DNA of 64,000 nt from Arthrobacter sp. 9V. GTDB taxonomy: Bacteria > Actinomycetota > Actinomycetes > Actinomycetales > Micrococcaceae. The stretch's first letter is position 1. Each line of letters starts with the position of its first letter. Under the pieces are notes generated by a model that was not told where the DNA came from, did not search any database, and saw only the letters and a program-made list of their open reading frames with translations. Position numbers and translations under genes: made by a program. Of this stretch, positions 31,616 through 41,124 are shown one piece after another. The stretch is from the NCBI RefSeq assembly GCF_902506065.1, contig NZ_LR732912.1, positions 3,563,406 to 3,627,405 of the forward strand, written 5' to 3'.

Positions 31616-34600
31616 TCAGCGCATAAGCCTCAAAGTGACCAACTGGAAGGGCCGGAGCACCAGGGTCACCACGGAGCCCTCCTCAACTGTCACACCCGGG
31701 GCTTCCGTGGGGCGCTCCAGCAGATCCGTAGACACCGCATCAGCGCACTCAAAATTGGCCTTCAGCGTGCCCGTTGAGCGCTCTCCCAAGGATTCGTAGA
31801 GCCGCACAATCACATCGCCTGAGCCATCCTCAGCCAGCTTTACCGCCTCCACCACAATTGCGGGGTTGGACACGGAAAGCAGCGGCTCAACGGCCTGTCC
31901 GCCGGTGATGAACCTCGGCTTCAGGTTGGTTCGGTAGCCCTCTTCCACGGCATCAGCAATCTCAGCGCCGGGCCTGATGGTCAATTCGAGTGTGTGCTCA
32001 CCCCGGTCCGCTTCCGGGTCCGGGAACCGGGCCGAGCGCAGCAGCGAGGTGCGGATCGTCGTCGTGGTTCCGCCATCGGCACGGACCGCCCTGGTGACGT
32101 CGTGCCCGTAGCTGGAGGAGTTGCTCACTGCTACGCCGTAGCCGGGCTCGGCAACGTGGATCCAACGGTGGGCGCAGATCTCGAACTTGGCGGCCTCCCA
32201 GGACGTGTTGGTGTGCGTGGGGCGGAAGACATGGCCAAATTGGGTCTCGGACGCCGAACGGTCCGCCCTGACGTCAAGAGGGAAGGCAATTTTGAGCATC
32301 TTTTCGCGTTCCTGCCAGTCCACCGTGGTGCTGATACGCAGCGACTCCGCACCGGCGTCGAGAGTCAGACGTTGCGCAATGGTGGAGGCACCCACCTTGC
32401 GTTTGACCACTACGACGACGGCCCCTGGCGAGCGCTCAACATCGATCGCATCAGCGCGGGTCAAGGGGGTGACGTTGCGTCGGTAGAATTCTTCGATGTC
32501 CCAGGCGTCCCATTCGTTCGGGGTATCGCGGAAGAGCTCCAGCAGGTTTCCGGTGTGCCCGGGGGCTATGGCGTCGCGGCCGCTGGCGTGGTCCACCAGC
32601 GATGTCAATAGTCCGTCACGGTTCAGGACTGCGCGAATGATGCCGTTATCCAAAACGTAGCCTTCGTCGAGCTCGTCAACCTGGACGCCGGGATGGGGCG
32701 AATCGCCGGACTCCGGTGTGGTGGCCCGGGCCGCCCCCAGAGCGGGCACGCCGTTGCGGTGATGGGGAGCCGCGTTCAGCAGGAATTGCTGATCGCCCTC
32801 CCCCACCAGTGCGCGCGCTGCGTGGCTGATGATGTCCTCGAGGTCCCGGGCTATGGCTTCATAGTTCCGCTCAGCGTCCTGGTGGACCCAGGCGATGGAG
32901 CTGCCGGGCAGGATGTCGTGGAATTGCTGGAGGAGGACCAGCCGCCAGAGACGCTTGAGTTCGTCCGCCGGATAGGTGTATTCCTCGCCAAGACGGACGG
33001 CTGCTGTGGCACACCACAGCTCCGCTTCACGCAAGAGGTGTTCGCTCCGCCGGTTGCCGAGCTTGGTCTTTGCCTGGCTGGTGTAGGTCCCACGGTGCAT
33101 TTCCAGGTACATCTCACCCACCCAGACGGGCAGATTTGTGTACTCGGCCTCGGCCTTCGTGAAGAATTCTTTGGCAGTGCCCAGGCGAACCTTCGGAGAG
33201 CCTTCAAGATCCGCCGTGCGATGGGCAGCGGCCACCATTTCGCGTGTGGGTCCGCCGCCGCCGTCGCCGTAGCCGAACGGCACCAGCGACATTGTTCCCC
33301 GGCCGTGATCGCGGTAATTGCGCTCGGCGTGGGCCAATTCGCGTCCGTGCAGCTCAGCGTTGTATGTGTCCACCGGCGGGAAATGCGTGAACAGCCGGGT
33401 ACCGTCAATGCCCTCCCAGGCGAAGGTGTGGTGGGGCATCCGGTTGACTTTGTTCCAGGAAATTTTCTGGGTGAGGAACCACCGCGAGCCGGCTTCCTTA
33501 ACGATCTGCGGGATGGCACCTGAGTAGCCAAACGAATCGGGCAGCCACGCTTCCTGGCACTCGATGCCGAACTCGTTCAGGAAGAAACTCTTCCCTTCCA
33601 CGAACTGGCGGGCCATGGCCTCGCCGCCTGGCATATTGGTGTCCGATTCCACCCACATGCCACCCACGGGAACGAACTGCCCGGCCTTCACCTTTTCCCT
33701 GATGCGTACAAAGAGCTCAGGGAAGAACTCCTTCATCCAGGCCATCTGCTGTGCCGAAGAACAGGAGAACACGAAGTCGGGGTCTTCATCCATCAACGCC
33801 ACCACGTTGGAGAAAGTGCGGGCGCACTTCCGGATGGTTTCGCGGACGGGCCACAGCCAGGCGGAGTCGATGTGCGCATGGCCGGTAGCCAGCAGTTCAT
33901 GGGCAGAGGCGTACGCGGGACGGCTGAGGACCTGCGCCAGCTCTGCCCTGCCTGCGGCAGCCGTTCCAGCGACGTCGTCCGGGTCCATGACGTCCAGCAT
34001 GCGTTCAAGCGCACGCAGGATCTCATGGCGCCTGGGCATTTCCACGGGAAGTTCGTGCATCAACCCGCTCAGGGTCCAGATGTCCTGGTTCAGTTCCCAC
34101 ACTGTTTCGTTCAGTTCAGCCACGGCGATGCGGCCCAGCCTGTACCGGGGCTCATCGCCGGAAGTGGCCTTATCCCCCAGCGGAGTGGGGGCGAACGACC
34201 ACCCCTGCGCGACGTCCGGGTTGGCTGCTGCCTCCACATAGAAGTCCACGGACTGGCCTCCGCCCAGAAGCTTGAGGGGCACGTGGTAGTTCCGCGGCGA
34301 AATGGCCTTGATGATGCTTCCATCAGAACGCCATGCCGTGCCTTCGCACTGGAACCCGGGAACATCACTGTTGAAGCCAAGATCAACGATGATTTCCACC
34401 GTGGTGGAATCAGTCATGCCCCAGTCCTGCGGTACCTCGCCTTGGAGGCGCAGCCATTTGGTGCTCCATGCCTTGCCCCACGCGGTGCCGGGTTCCTGCG
34501 GCGTAAAGATTTGGCGCAGGGCTTCGGCCGCGGGCACGGGTTCGCCCGGCACGTCCCAACTACTCAGCTGAAGCGGGATCGCCCTGCCGTATATTGCCGG

Positions 34601-34663
34601 AAGAATGCGTTCCCGAACAAACCGGTCGAGACGCTGTTCAGTGATCCGGCGGTCGTCGTGCAA
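31616..34663 (-). CDS. Alpha-mannosidase (glycoside hydrolase family 38)
   Basis: TTG 34663 (LHDDRRITEQRLDRFVRE) has AAGGGG 6 bases upstream and is preferred over TTG 34696, giving about 1015 residues. GH38 features include the zinc-site motif GHAHIDSAWLWPVRETIRKC, the nucleophile region GGMWVESDTNMPGGEAMARQ, the central helical domain and the C-terminal beta domains. It cleaves alpha-mannosyl linkages, probably in the cytoplasm since no signal peptide is present. A palindrome like a LacI-family site lies upstream at 34759-34771. Confidence 0.93.
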   Translation of the reverse strand: MHDDRRITEQRLDRFVRERILPAIYGRAIPLQLSSWDVPGEPVPAAEALRQIFTPQEPGTAWGKAWSTKWLRLQGEVPQDWGMTDSTTVEIIVDLGFNSDVPGFQCEGTAWRSDGSIIKAISPRNYHVPLKLLGGGQSVDFYVEAAANPDVAQGWSFAPTPLGDKATSGDEPRYRLGRIAVAELNETVWELNQDIWTLSGLMHELPVEMPRRHEILRALERMLDVMDPDDVAGTAAAGRAELAQVLSRPAYASAHELLATGHAHIDSAWLWPVRETIRKCARTFSNVVALMDEDPDFVFSCSSAQQMAWMKEFFPELFVRIREKVKAGQFVPVGGMWVESDTNMPGGEAMARQFVEGKSFFLNEFGIECQEAWLPDSFGYSGAIPQIVKEAGSRWFLTQKISWNKVNRMPHHTFAWEGIDGTRLFTHFPPVDTYNAELHGRELAHAERNYRDHGRGTMSLVPFGYGDGGGGPTREMVAAAHRTADLEGSPKVRLGTAKEFFTKAEAEYTNLPVWVGEMYLEMHRGTYTSQAKTKLGNRRSEHLLREAELWCATAAVRLGEEYTYPADELKRLWRLVLLQQFHDILPGSSIAWVHQDAERNYEAIARDLEDIISHAARALVGEGDQQFLLNAAPHHRNGVPALGAARATTPESGDSPHPGVQVDELDEGYVLDNGIIRAVLNRDGLLTSLVDHASGRDAIAPGHTGNLLELFRDTPNEWDAWDIEEFYRRNVTPLTRADAIDVERSPGAVVVVVKRKVGASTIAQRLTLDAGAESLRISTTVDWQEREKMLKIAFPLDVRADRSASETQFGHVFRPTHTNTSWEAAKFEICAHRWIHVAEPGYGVAVSNSSSYGHDVTRAVRADGGTTTTIRTSLLRSARFPDPEADRGEHTLELTIRPGAEIADAVEEGYRTNLKPRFITGGQAVEPLLSVSNPAIVVEAVKLAEDGSGDVIVRLYESLGERSTGTLKANFECADAVSTDLLERPTEAPGVTVEEGSVVTLVLRPFQLVTLRLMR

Positions 34664-34758
34664 TGAGTTCCCCTTTGGGCGTTCGCTGGGTGACAAGGCT
34701 CTTTTACCGCAACCCTGACGTGCCGGGTTGCAGACGGCGACTGCGGGATCGCCACGCT

Positions 34759-34771
34759 TCCAATCGATGGA
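34759..34771. promoter_or_regulatory. LacI-type operator-like palindrome upstream of GH38 gene
   Basis: TCCAATCGATGGA is a near-perfect palindrome centred on the CG typical of LacI/GalR operators. It lies about 95 bp upstream of the alpha-mannosidase start. No LacI regulator is encoded nearby. Confidence 0.3.
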
Positions 34772-34792
34772 TAAAATCTACGTTGTTCCAGC

Positions 34793-35704
34793 TTAATAGC
34801 CAAGTGACTGTCGGCTATCACCCACGGCCTGAGCCTCTGCATCCGGCACGTCCGCAATAACCCTGTCCCGCCCGGCATACACATTGAGGCTGTGCCCGCG
34901 GCTAAACCCCGCCAACGTGATCCCCGTTTCGTCCGCCAGTTCCGCCGCGAGGCTGGACGGCGCGCTCACGGCGGCCAGCACGGGAATCCCTGCCATGGCT
35001 GCTTTCTGGACGAGCTCGAACGAAGCCCTGCCGGATACCTGAAGCACCGTCCCCTTCAAGGGCAGCATGCCGGCTCGCAAGGCCCAGCCCACCACCTTGT
35101 CCACCGCGTTGTGCCTGCCCACGTCCTCCCGGAGGCACAGCAGCTCGGTGCTGCCGTCGTCGTGGATCCTGAAGAGTCCGGCAGCGTGCACACCACCGGT
35201 TTTGTCAAAGACTGCCTGCGCCTCACGGAGACGGTCCGGCAGGGCGGCCAAGGCCGGGACCGGGACCGTGACGTCGTCCTCGCGCGGGCTGTGATGGGAG
35301 GACTTGCGGACAGCCTCGATCGAGTCCGTGCCGCAGATTCCACAGGAGCTGGAAGTGTAGACGTTGCGGCCGGTATCGGGCCGTTCCACGTCCGGCCGAA
35401 GCTGCGCATCCACCACGTTGAAGGTCTGCACCCCGTTTTCGTCTTCCCCGGAGCAGAACCGCTCCGAAACCAGCTGTCCCGGCTCCCAGATAATCCCTTC
35501 CGAAACCAGGAACCCCGCGACGAGGTCGAAGTCGTCTCCGGGGGTCCGCATGGTTACGGAGAACGACATCTCACCCAGGCGGATCTCCAACGGCTCCTCC
35601 ACAGCCAGGACGTCTTCCTTGAACCGGACGGGATGCTCCAACGCCTGGGGCGAGCCGTCCAGGACAAACTTGTGCACCTTGCGGCGCTGGGTTACACGTC
35701 CCAT
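34793..35704 (-). CDS. fdhD: Formate dehydrogenase accessory sulfurtransferase FdhD
   Basis: From ATG 35704 (MGRVTQRRKVHKF) the protein has 303 residues. It shows DDFDLVAGFLVSEGIIW, the sulfur-carrying cysteine motif SSCGICGTDSIEAV and LREDVGRHNAVDKVVGWAL. FdhD passes sulfur from a cysteine desulfurase to the molybdenum cofactor of formate dehydrogenase. It lies directly behind the fdhF-like gene, with a single base between stop and start, so co-transcription is almost certain. A start at 35725 would overlap that gene. Confidence 0.94.
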   Translation of the reverse strand: MGRVTQRRKVHKFVLDGSPQALEHPVRFKEDVLAVEEPLEIRLGEMSFSVTMRTPGDDFDLVAGFLVSEGIIWEPGQLVSERFCSGEDENGVQTFNVVDAQLRPDVERPDTGRNVYTSSSCGICGTDSIEAVRKSSHHSPREDDVTVPVPALAALPDRLREAQAVFDKTGGVHAAGLFRIHDDGSTELLCLREDVGRHNAVDKVVGWALRAGMLPLKGTVLQVSGRASFELVQKAAMAGIPVLAAVSAPSSLAAELADETGITLAGFSRGHSLNVYAGRDRVIADVPDAEAQAVGDSRQSLGY

Positions 35705-35705
35705 A

Positions 35706-38012
35706 TCAGGAGCCGTCCTCCTCATGCCTGATAAAGCGCACCGTCATGGCTTTGTAGCCGGGGGTGTTGGATTCCCGTGCCACCAGTTCGCGGTGTACCA
35801 GCGCGTTGGCCTCCGGGAAGTACGCCGCAGCACATCCCCTGGCCGTGGGGTAGCCCACAAGCCGGAACTTGTTGGCACGCCGTTCCGTTCCGGCGAAGGT
35901 GGAGATGACATCCACCAGGTCGCGGTCCTCGAAGCCCAGTTCCGCCAGGTCCTCCGGGTGGACCAGGACCACTCGGCGCCCTTCCGAGACACCTCGATAC
36001 CGGTCATCCAAACCGTAGAACGTGGTGTTGTATTGATCGTGGCTGCGGACCGTCTGCAGAATCAGGTGGCCTGTTGGTGCTTCAAGGTACTCCAGCGGTC
36101 GCACGGAGAAACGTCCCTTGCCGATGTCCGTGGCGAAGGTACGGGTATCCCGGGGCGGGTTGGGGAGCACAAAACCGTTCTTGGTGCGGACCCTGGCATT
36201 GAAGTCCTCAAAGCCGGGAATGACGCGGGAGATATGGTCCCGAATGACGTCGTAATCCTCGGCCATGGCTCGCCAGTCCACGCTGTGGTTATCTCCCAGC
36301 GTTGCTTGGGCCATACGCGCAACGATTACCGGTTCGCTCAACAGATGCTCCGATACCGGTTCCAGCCGTCCCTGTGTTTTATGGATGACGGACATGGAGT
36401 CTTCCACCGAGAGGAACTGTTTGCCCTTGGGATGCTTGTCATCTGTATCCGTCCGGCCGAGCGTCGGCAGGATCAGGGACGTCTTGCCGTGCACCACGTG
36501 GGCGCGGTTGGGCTTGGTGGAGATATGGACTGTCAGTCCGGCCCTCTTCAACCCTTCTTCAAGGGCCGCCGTGTCCGAACCCGCCGCCGCGAAGTTTCCG
36601 CCCATGGAGACGAAAACATCCACTTCGCCCTTTTCCAGGGCGTGCTGGGTTTCCACGGAGTCGTAGCCGTGATCCCTGGGCATGTGGAAGCCGAATTCGG
36701 CATCCAGCGCGGCCAGGAAGGATTCCTTGGGCTTTTCCCAGATGCCCATGGTGCGGTCACCCTGGACGTTCGAGTGGCCGCGGACGGGACAGGCGCCGGC
36801 TCCGCGCTTGCCGAAGTTGCCCTGAAGCAGCAGCAGATTGATGATCTCGCGGAGCGTATCCACCGAGTGGGGCTGCTGGGTCAACCCAAGAGCCCAGCAG
36901 ATGATGGTTGCCTTTGAGGCAGCCATCATCCCGGCCGCTTTGGTGATTTCTTCCCGGCTGAGCCCTGTGGCCCGCTCTGTTTCGTCCCAGTCCAGCACCG
37001 AGCGCGCTTCCTGGTAAGCTGCGAAACCTTCGGTCTGCTCATCTATGAAGGATTGATCGACGACCGTCCCCGGGTTCCGTTTCTCTTCCTCCAAGAGCAG
37101 GTGGCCCAGTGCCTGGAACAGTGCGAGGTCACCGCCCACTTTGATCTGCAGGAACTCATCAGCAATGGTGGTACCGCCACCGATCACGCCGTTGAGGGAC
37201 TGGGGGTCCTTGAAGTTCAAGAGGCCGGCCTCGGGGAGCGGGTTGACGGCGATGATCTTGCCGCCGTTGTTCTTGCAGTCGCGCAGGGCGGACAGCATGC
37301 GGGGGTGGTTGGTTCCGGGATTCTGGCCCACAACCAGGACCAACTCCGCGTGGTGGATGTCCTCCAGCGAGACAGTGCCTTTTCCGATTCCAATGGTCGG
37401 GTTCAGGGCGCTCCCGGAAGATTCATGGCACATATTGGAGCAGTCAGGAAGGTTGTTGGTTCCCAGGCTGCGCGCAAACAGCTGATACATGAATGCGGTC
37501 TCGTTGGCCGTCCGGCCGGAGGTGTAGAAAACGCACTTATCCGGGGTTGTGGCGTTGATGTGTTCACCGATCAGGGCAAAGGCATCGGACCAGCTGATGG
37601 GCGAATAGTGGGTGTCACCGGGTCGGATCACCACGGGCTCGGACAATCTGCCCTGGCTTCCCAGCCAGTATTCGGTCTTATCCTCAAGGTCCGCCAGGGA
37701 ATGCTTGGCCCAGAACCCTGCACCGACTGTCCTGGTGGTGCTTTCCTCGGCAATTGCCTTGGCACCGTTTTCGCAAAACTCTGCGGGACTGCGTTTGCCC
37801 GTGATTGATTCCGGCCATGCACACCCCGGACAATCGAAGCCGTCATGCTGGTTGACCCTGAGCATGGAACGCACAGTACGGCCCACACCGGCTTGGGCGT
37901 AACCGCGTTCCAGGGCAACCGTGACAGCCTTGACGCCTGCCGCTGCTTGTTTGGGTGGGTGGATCTGCAGGTCATCTTCGTTGATGTCCTGTTCGGGAGC
38001 ATGCCTGTTCAT
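35706..38012 (-). CDS. FdhF/YdeP-type molybdopterin oxidoreductase (formate dehydrogenase alpha-like)
   Basis: The ATG at 38012 (MNRHAPEQDINEDD) gives 768 residues. The N-terminal FDCPGCAWPE motif, GRTANETAFMYQLFARSLGT, HESSGSALNPTIGIGKGTVS and the C-terminal molybdopterin-dinucleotide-binding domain (TVRSHDQYNTTFYGLDDRYR) place it in the YdeP-like family of formate-dehydrogenase alpha proteins. Members are soluble, and many lack a clear NAD or quinone partner. No beta or gamma subunit gene is present here. FdhD downstream and MoeA/MobA upstream support Mo-bis-MGD use. The actual substrate may not be formate. Confidence 0.9.
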   Translation of the reverse strand: MNRHAPEQDINEDDLQIHPPKQAAAGVKAVTVALERGYAQAGVGRTVRSMLRVNQHDGFDCPGCAWPESITGKRSPAEFCENGAKAIAEESTTRTVGAGFWAKHSLADLEDKTEYWLGSQGRLSEPVVIRPGDTHYSPISWSDAFALIGEHINATTPDKCVFYTSGRTANETAFMYQLFARSLGTNNLPDCSNMCHESSGSALNPTIGIGKGTVSLEDIHHAELVLVVGQNPGTNHPRMLSALRDCKNNGGKIIAVNPLPEAGLLNFKDPQSLNGVIGGGTTIADEFLQIKVGGDLALFQALGHLLLEEEKRNPGTVVDQSFIDEQTEGFAAYQEARSVLDWDETERATGLSREEITKAAGMMAASKATIICWALGLTQQPHSVDTLREIINLLLLQGNFGKRGAGACPVRGHSNVQGDRTMGIWEKPKESFLAALDAEFGFHMPRDHGYDSVETQHALEKGEVDVFVSMGGNFAAAGSDTAALEEGLKRAGLTVHISTKPNRAHVVHGKTSLILPTLGRTDTDDKHPKGKQFLSVEDSMSVIHKTQGRLEPVSEHLLSEPVIVARMAQATLGDNHSVDWRAMAEDYDVIRDHISRVIPGFEDFNARVRTKNGFVLPNPPRDTRTFATDIGKGRFSVRPLEYLEAPTGHLILQTVRSHDQYNTTFYGLDDRYRGVSEGRRVVLVHPEDLAELGFEDRDLVDVISTFAGTERRANKFRLVGYPTARGCAAAYFPEANALVHRELVARESNTPGYKAMTVRFIRHEEDGS

Positions 38013-38063
38013 GACTCCATCATTGCACTTTGTCACCAGAGCCAAAGCTCTTTATGACACCTC

Positions 38064-39422
38064 TCAGTTGTCCAGCGCGCTCCAGTCCACCGGGCCGGAA
38101 GGAGCCTTCCTTTGTTGCCGCGGTGACGGTTTCCGGGTCTTCTCTTCCGGAGCCTTCGGAACGGGCAGCGCTTTGCCCCAAGGCAGGGGGAACGCGGGCA
38201 CCATCTCACCCAGCTGGACTCCGTGCGGCGGAACCACCATCACGCCGTCCGCGCCGGCCAGGCCACGCATCATTCCAGGACCCGCATGGTTGGCCGGCGA
38301 CGCCAACCCGTACACCAGCTTGAATGGCATCAGGCGCGTGCGGCCGGGCTCGGCATCAAGGGTGGTGCCGCAAGCGACCTCAGCCACCTCTGCCAAGCGG
38401 CCATGACCCAAAGCAGCCAGCAGGGGTGCACCCACTGTGAACAAAGCCATCATGGCAGCCAGCGGATTTCCCGGCAGTCCCAACACAAAACGGCCATCGG
38501 GCAGCTCAGCCAACACGGCAGGATGTCCGGGGCGCATGGCAATGCCATCTATCAGCAAACTGCCGCCGAGCTCAGCTACTGCCTTGCGCAGGTGGTCCGT
38601 TCCCGAACGACCCGTCCCACCCGTAGTAATAACGACGTCGGCAGGCGGTTCCGCTTCAACCGCGCCTTGGTCGGGGGTCAGCTCATCCAGCGTCGGCTCG
38701 GTGTCCTGGAGGGCATCGATCCACTCTTCGTAGCTGTCACCTACCCTTAGCTGTTCCCCGGCGATGCCGCCCAGAAGCTCCACCACGGCCCCCAGTTGCG
38801 GGCCGAAGGTGTCCCTGACCTGGCCGGGCCTTGGAACCCCATGGGATACCACTTCCGAACCCGTCAGAAGGAAACGGACCAACGGTTTTCCAAGAACATC
38901 CAGGTGGTCCAGGCCCGCCAGCGCTGCCAAGGCAATGTGGGCCGGATTCAGCACCGTCCCGGCCTTGAGCAGGACGTCCCCCTCGGCTGCCTCTTCTGCA
39001 GCTTTGCGGACGTGTTGACCGTTGCGGGGCTCCCCCGGTTTGGCGCTGCCGCCAAGCGCAAGAACCGGCAGGCCGTCGTCGTCAGTGGCTATCACACCAC
39101 TCTCGCTCCGCAGCACCGCTTTGGCACCGGGCGGTATCAGCCCACCCGTAACAATCGGACTCGCCTGGTGCGGTGCGAGCCTCTGCCCCGGCTCGCTGAG
39201 GATCCACGGGCCGCTGCCATTGACTGCCCACCCATCCATAGCGGACGAGGCGTAGTGCGGCATGTCCTGCACAGCCAGGGCATCAGAAGCCAAGGTGCGG
39301 CCAAGCGCTGAGCTGAGAGGAACGGGGCCTGACGGGATGGGAGCAGCTGCATCGAACGCGCGCTGCCGGGCCTCATGCCATGTGTGTGCCGCGTGATGGC
39401 CCTCGTGGGGGGCCTGCGTCAT
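38064..39422 (-). CDS. moeA: Molybdopterin molybdenumtransferase MoeA
   Basis: This is a 452-residue MoeA. Visible features are LSSALGRTLASDALAVQDMP, DGWAVNG, the domain-III MPT-binding region (DVVITTGGTGRSGTDHLRKA) and GLPGNPLAAMMALFT. It inserts molybdate into adenylylated molybdopterin. The protein is longer than typical (about 410) because of a Lys/Pro-rich C-terminal tail. Its start overlaps the mobA stop by 4 bases, and fdhF follows 51 bp on, so the block forms one Moco/FDH operon. Confidence 0.95.
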   Translation of the reverse strand: MTQAPHEGHHAAHTWHEARQRAFDAAAPIPSGPVPLSSALGRTLASDALAVQDMPHYASSAMDGWAVNGSGPWILSEPGQRLAPHQASPIVTGGLIPPGAKAVLRSESGVIATDDDGLPVLALGGSAKPGEPRNGQHVRKAAEEAAEGDVLLKAGTVLNPAHIALAALAGLDHLDVLGKPLVRFLLTGSEVVSHGVPRPGQVRDTFGPQLGAVVELLGGIAGEQLRVGDSYEEWIDALQDTEPTLDELTPDQGAVEAEPPADVVITTGGTGRSGTDHLRKAVAELGGSLLIDGIAMRPGHPAVLAELPDGRFVLGLPGNPLAAMMALFTVGAPLLAALGHGRLAEVAEVACGTTLDAEPGRTRLMPFKLVYGLASPANHAGPGMMRGLAGADGVMVVPPHGVQLGEMVPAFPLPWGKALPVPKAPEEKTRKPSPRQQRKAPSGPVDWSALDN

Positions 39423-40363
39423 TCCGGGCCGGTCCCGGTCTCCGAGTACTCTTTGGCAATTTTGCGGGCCAGTTCCAGGGCAGCGTTCATGGACGCGTCA
39501 TCGCTGGCCTGACCGATTCCGCGGGCCATGCCGGCCGCGTATCCGGCAATAAAGGTTGTCAGGGGCGCGGCCGGACGCACCACCGAATGCGCCGCTACTC
39601 CTGCCACCGCGAGGACCTCGTTGATGTCCACTTCCACGCCCTCAAGCTCGAAAGCCTGAAGCAGCGTCCGGCACCATTCCTCGAGTGTCTCTTCCTGGCT
39701 CTTCACGTCCGCCTCCAACTCGTAGTCAATGCCCAAAGCCGCAGCGTCCTCCCACGTATCCACGTCATCGGTGGATCCTACGGGGACGTCAACATCCAGC
39801 AGGTTCAGCCTAGCAAGCAGCCGGAACACTGGAGAGTCCGTTAACCCGGAACCTTCCGAAGCTACGGCCACTTCCCTTTCCAAAGCAGCTGTACTGTAGG
39901 CCCCCAGAAGTGGCTGCTTCCGGCCATCGCTGGAGACGGCCATGGCTCCTTCCACTCCGGGATTGGACTCCAGTGCGGCCCACAGGAGGCCAACACCGCG
40001 GGATGCATGCGGCATGTCGCAGGCCAGCACCAGAGTCCATGGACTGCGTTTGGCGTTCTTCTTCAACGCTTTCAAACCGGCTGCGATGGCTGCTGCCGGC
40101 CCGGCGAAAACCGGTTCCTCGCGCGCCCGCAGGACACTGCTGGAGACCTCTCCTCCGGCGCCGGGCTGTCCTGTGGTTGCCGGCTCACCACTGTGCTCCG
40201 GGCTTGGCAAATCCGGCCCTACCACCACTACCGCGGAAGCACCCCGGGCAGCCTCCAGGGCATGCGAAAGGAGGGTCTCGCCGTCGTACTTCAAGCCTGG
40301 CTTGGGCACGCCACCGAGGCGGGTGGCCCTGCCACCCGCCAAAATGACGGCATTGAACTCCAT
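39419..40363 (-). CDS. mobA: Molybdenum cofactor guanylyltransferase MobA fused to DUF6457
   Basis: Residues 1 to about 215 form a MobA-type nucleotidyltransferase, with LAGGRATRLGGVPKPGL and the metal-binding LVLACDMPHA. It attaches GMP to molybdopterin to make bis-MGD. Residues 230-310 are a small helical DUF6457 domain (LEEWCRTLLQAFELEGVEVD) that often occurs as a separate protein. The fusion suggests DUF6457 assists Moco handling. The gene heads the moeA-fdhF-fdhD operon. Confidence 0.9.
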   Translation of the reverse strand: MEFNAVILAGGRATRLGGVPKPGLKYDGETLLSHALEAARGASAVVVVGPDLPSPEHSGEPATTGQPGAGGEVSSSVLRAREEPVFAGPAAAIAAGLKALKKNAKRSPWTLVLACDMPHASRGVGLLWAALESNPGVEGAMAVSSDGRKQPLLGAYSTAALEREVAVASEGSGLTDSPVFRLLARLNLLDVDVPVGSTDDVDTWEDAAALGIDYELEADVKSQEETLEEWCRTLLQAFELEGVEVDINEVLAVAGVAAHSVVRPAAPLTTFIAGYAAGMARGIGQASDDASMNAALELARKIAKEYSETGTGPE

Positions 40364-40406
40364 CCGCCCAGACTACCCGGGACGGCCGGAGGTCAGCAGA
40401 AATCGA

Positions 40407-40907
40407 TCAGGCAGCGGATTCCGGCAAAAGGAACGGGTCCCAGTCCGGCGCAGGTTTCTCGAGTTCTTTGATCTGCCACATGGTTCCCTGGGGCACGCCG
40501 GGTTTGAAACGGAGTTTCCAGCCCATCTCGGCCAGGGTGTGGTCGCTCTTGGCGTTGTTGCATTTCAAACACGCCGCAACCAGGTTTTCCCAGGAATCCG
40601 CGCCGCCCCTGGATTTGGGGTGGACGTGGTCTATGGTGTGGGCTGTTTTCCCGCAGTAGGCGCAGCGGTGGCCGTCGCGGCGAAGTACCCCGCGTCTGCT
40701 CACGGCAGTGATCTTGTTGTACTGGGGACGGATATAGCGGTTGAGGAGGATCACGGAAGGTCTTCCCAGAATCTCCTGTGGCCCGACGACAGGCTCGTCG
40801 CCTTCGGCCACCACGCTAGCTTTCCCGGTCAGCACAAGAACCAGCGCCCGGCGGAATGTTATTACCGCCAGCGGTTCATATCCAGCATTCAGAACGAGTG
40901 TGCGCAT
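40407..40907 (-). CDS. HNH endonuclease family protein
   Basis: This 166-residue protein has a zinc-ribbon HNH core: CAYCGKTAHTIDHVHPKSRG followed by NLVAACLKCNN. The CxxC pairs bind zinc, and the His/Asn residues form the active site. The N-terminus (MRTLVLNAGYEPLAVITF) matches a widespread actinobacterial HNH protein that usually stands alone. Its biological role is not established; no phage or intron context is seen here. Confidence 0.9.
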   Translation of the reverse strand: MRTLVLNAGYEPLAVITFRRALVLVLTGKASVVAEGDEPVVGPQEILGRPSVILLNRYIRPQYNKITAVSRRGVLRRDGHRCAYCGKTAHTIDHVHPKSRGGADSWENLVAACLKCNNAKSDHTLAEMGWKLRFKPGVPQGTMWQIKELEKPAPDWDPFLLPESAA

Positions 40908-41076
40908 GCACGTACCTCTTCACGGCCGCACCCGTCAGGGGCACGAGGGCCGGCTGCCCTCTGCATGTACGGGCTGTGGATCGACAACACAAGGGTAAGC
41001 ACTTATATGCCGTATCAACGAATTTTTCTGTCGTTTCGCTCACAGTGTCGGCAAGTGTTCATGCGTGGTTAAAGCA

Positions 41077-41110
41077 GAACACCCCGCCGGCCAGAGCCTG
41101 CGGGGTGTTC
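41077..41110 (-). terminator. Intrinsic terminator of the NlpC/P60 operon
   Basis: GAACACCCCGC and GCGGGGTGTTC are perfect 11-bp arms around a 12-base loop, followed by TGCTTT on the minus strand. It lies 14 bases after the stop of the first hydrolase gene. Confidence 0.75.
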
Positions 41111-41124
41111 TTCAGGAATGTGAA

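Noticed and set aside
35364..36917. Plus-strand frame of 517 codons opposite fdhD/fdhF
   Set aside because: Overlaps two well-supported genes in antisense and has no family match.
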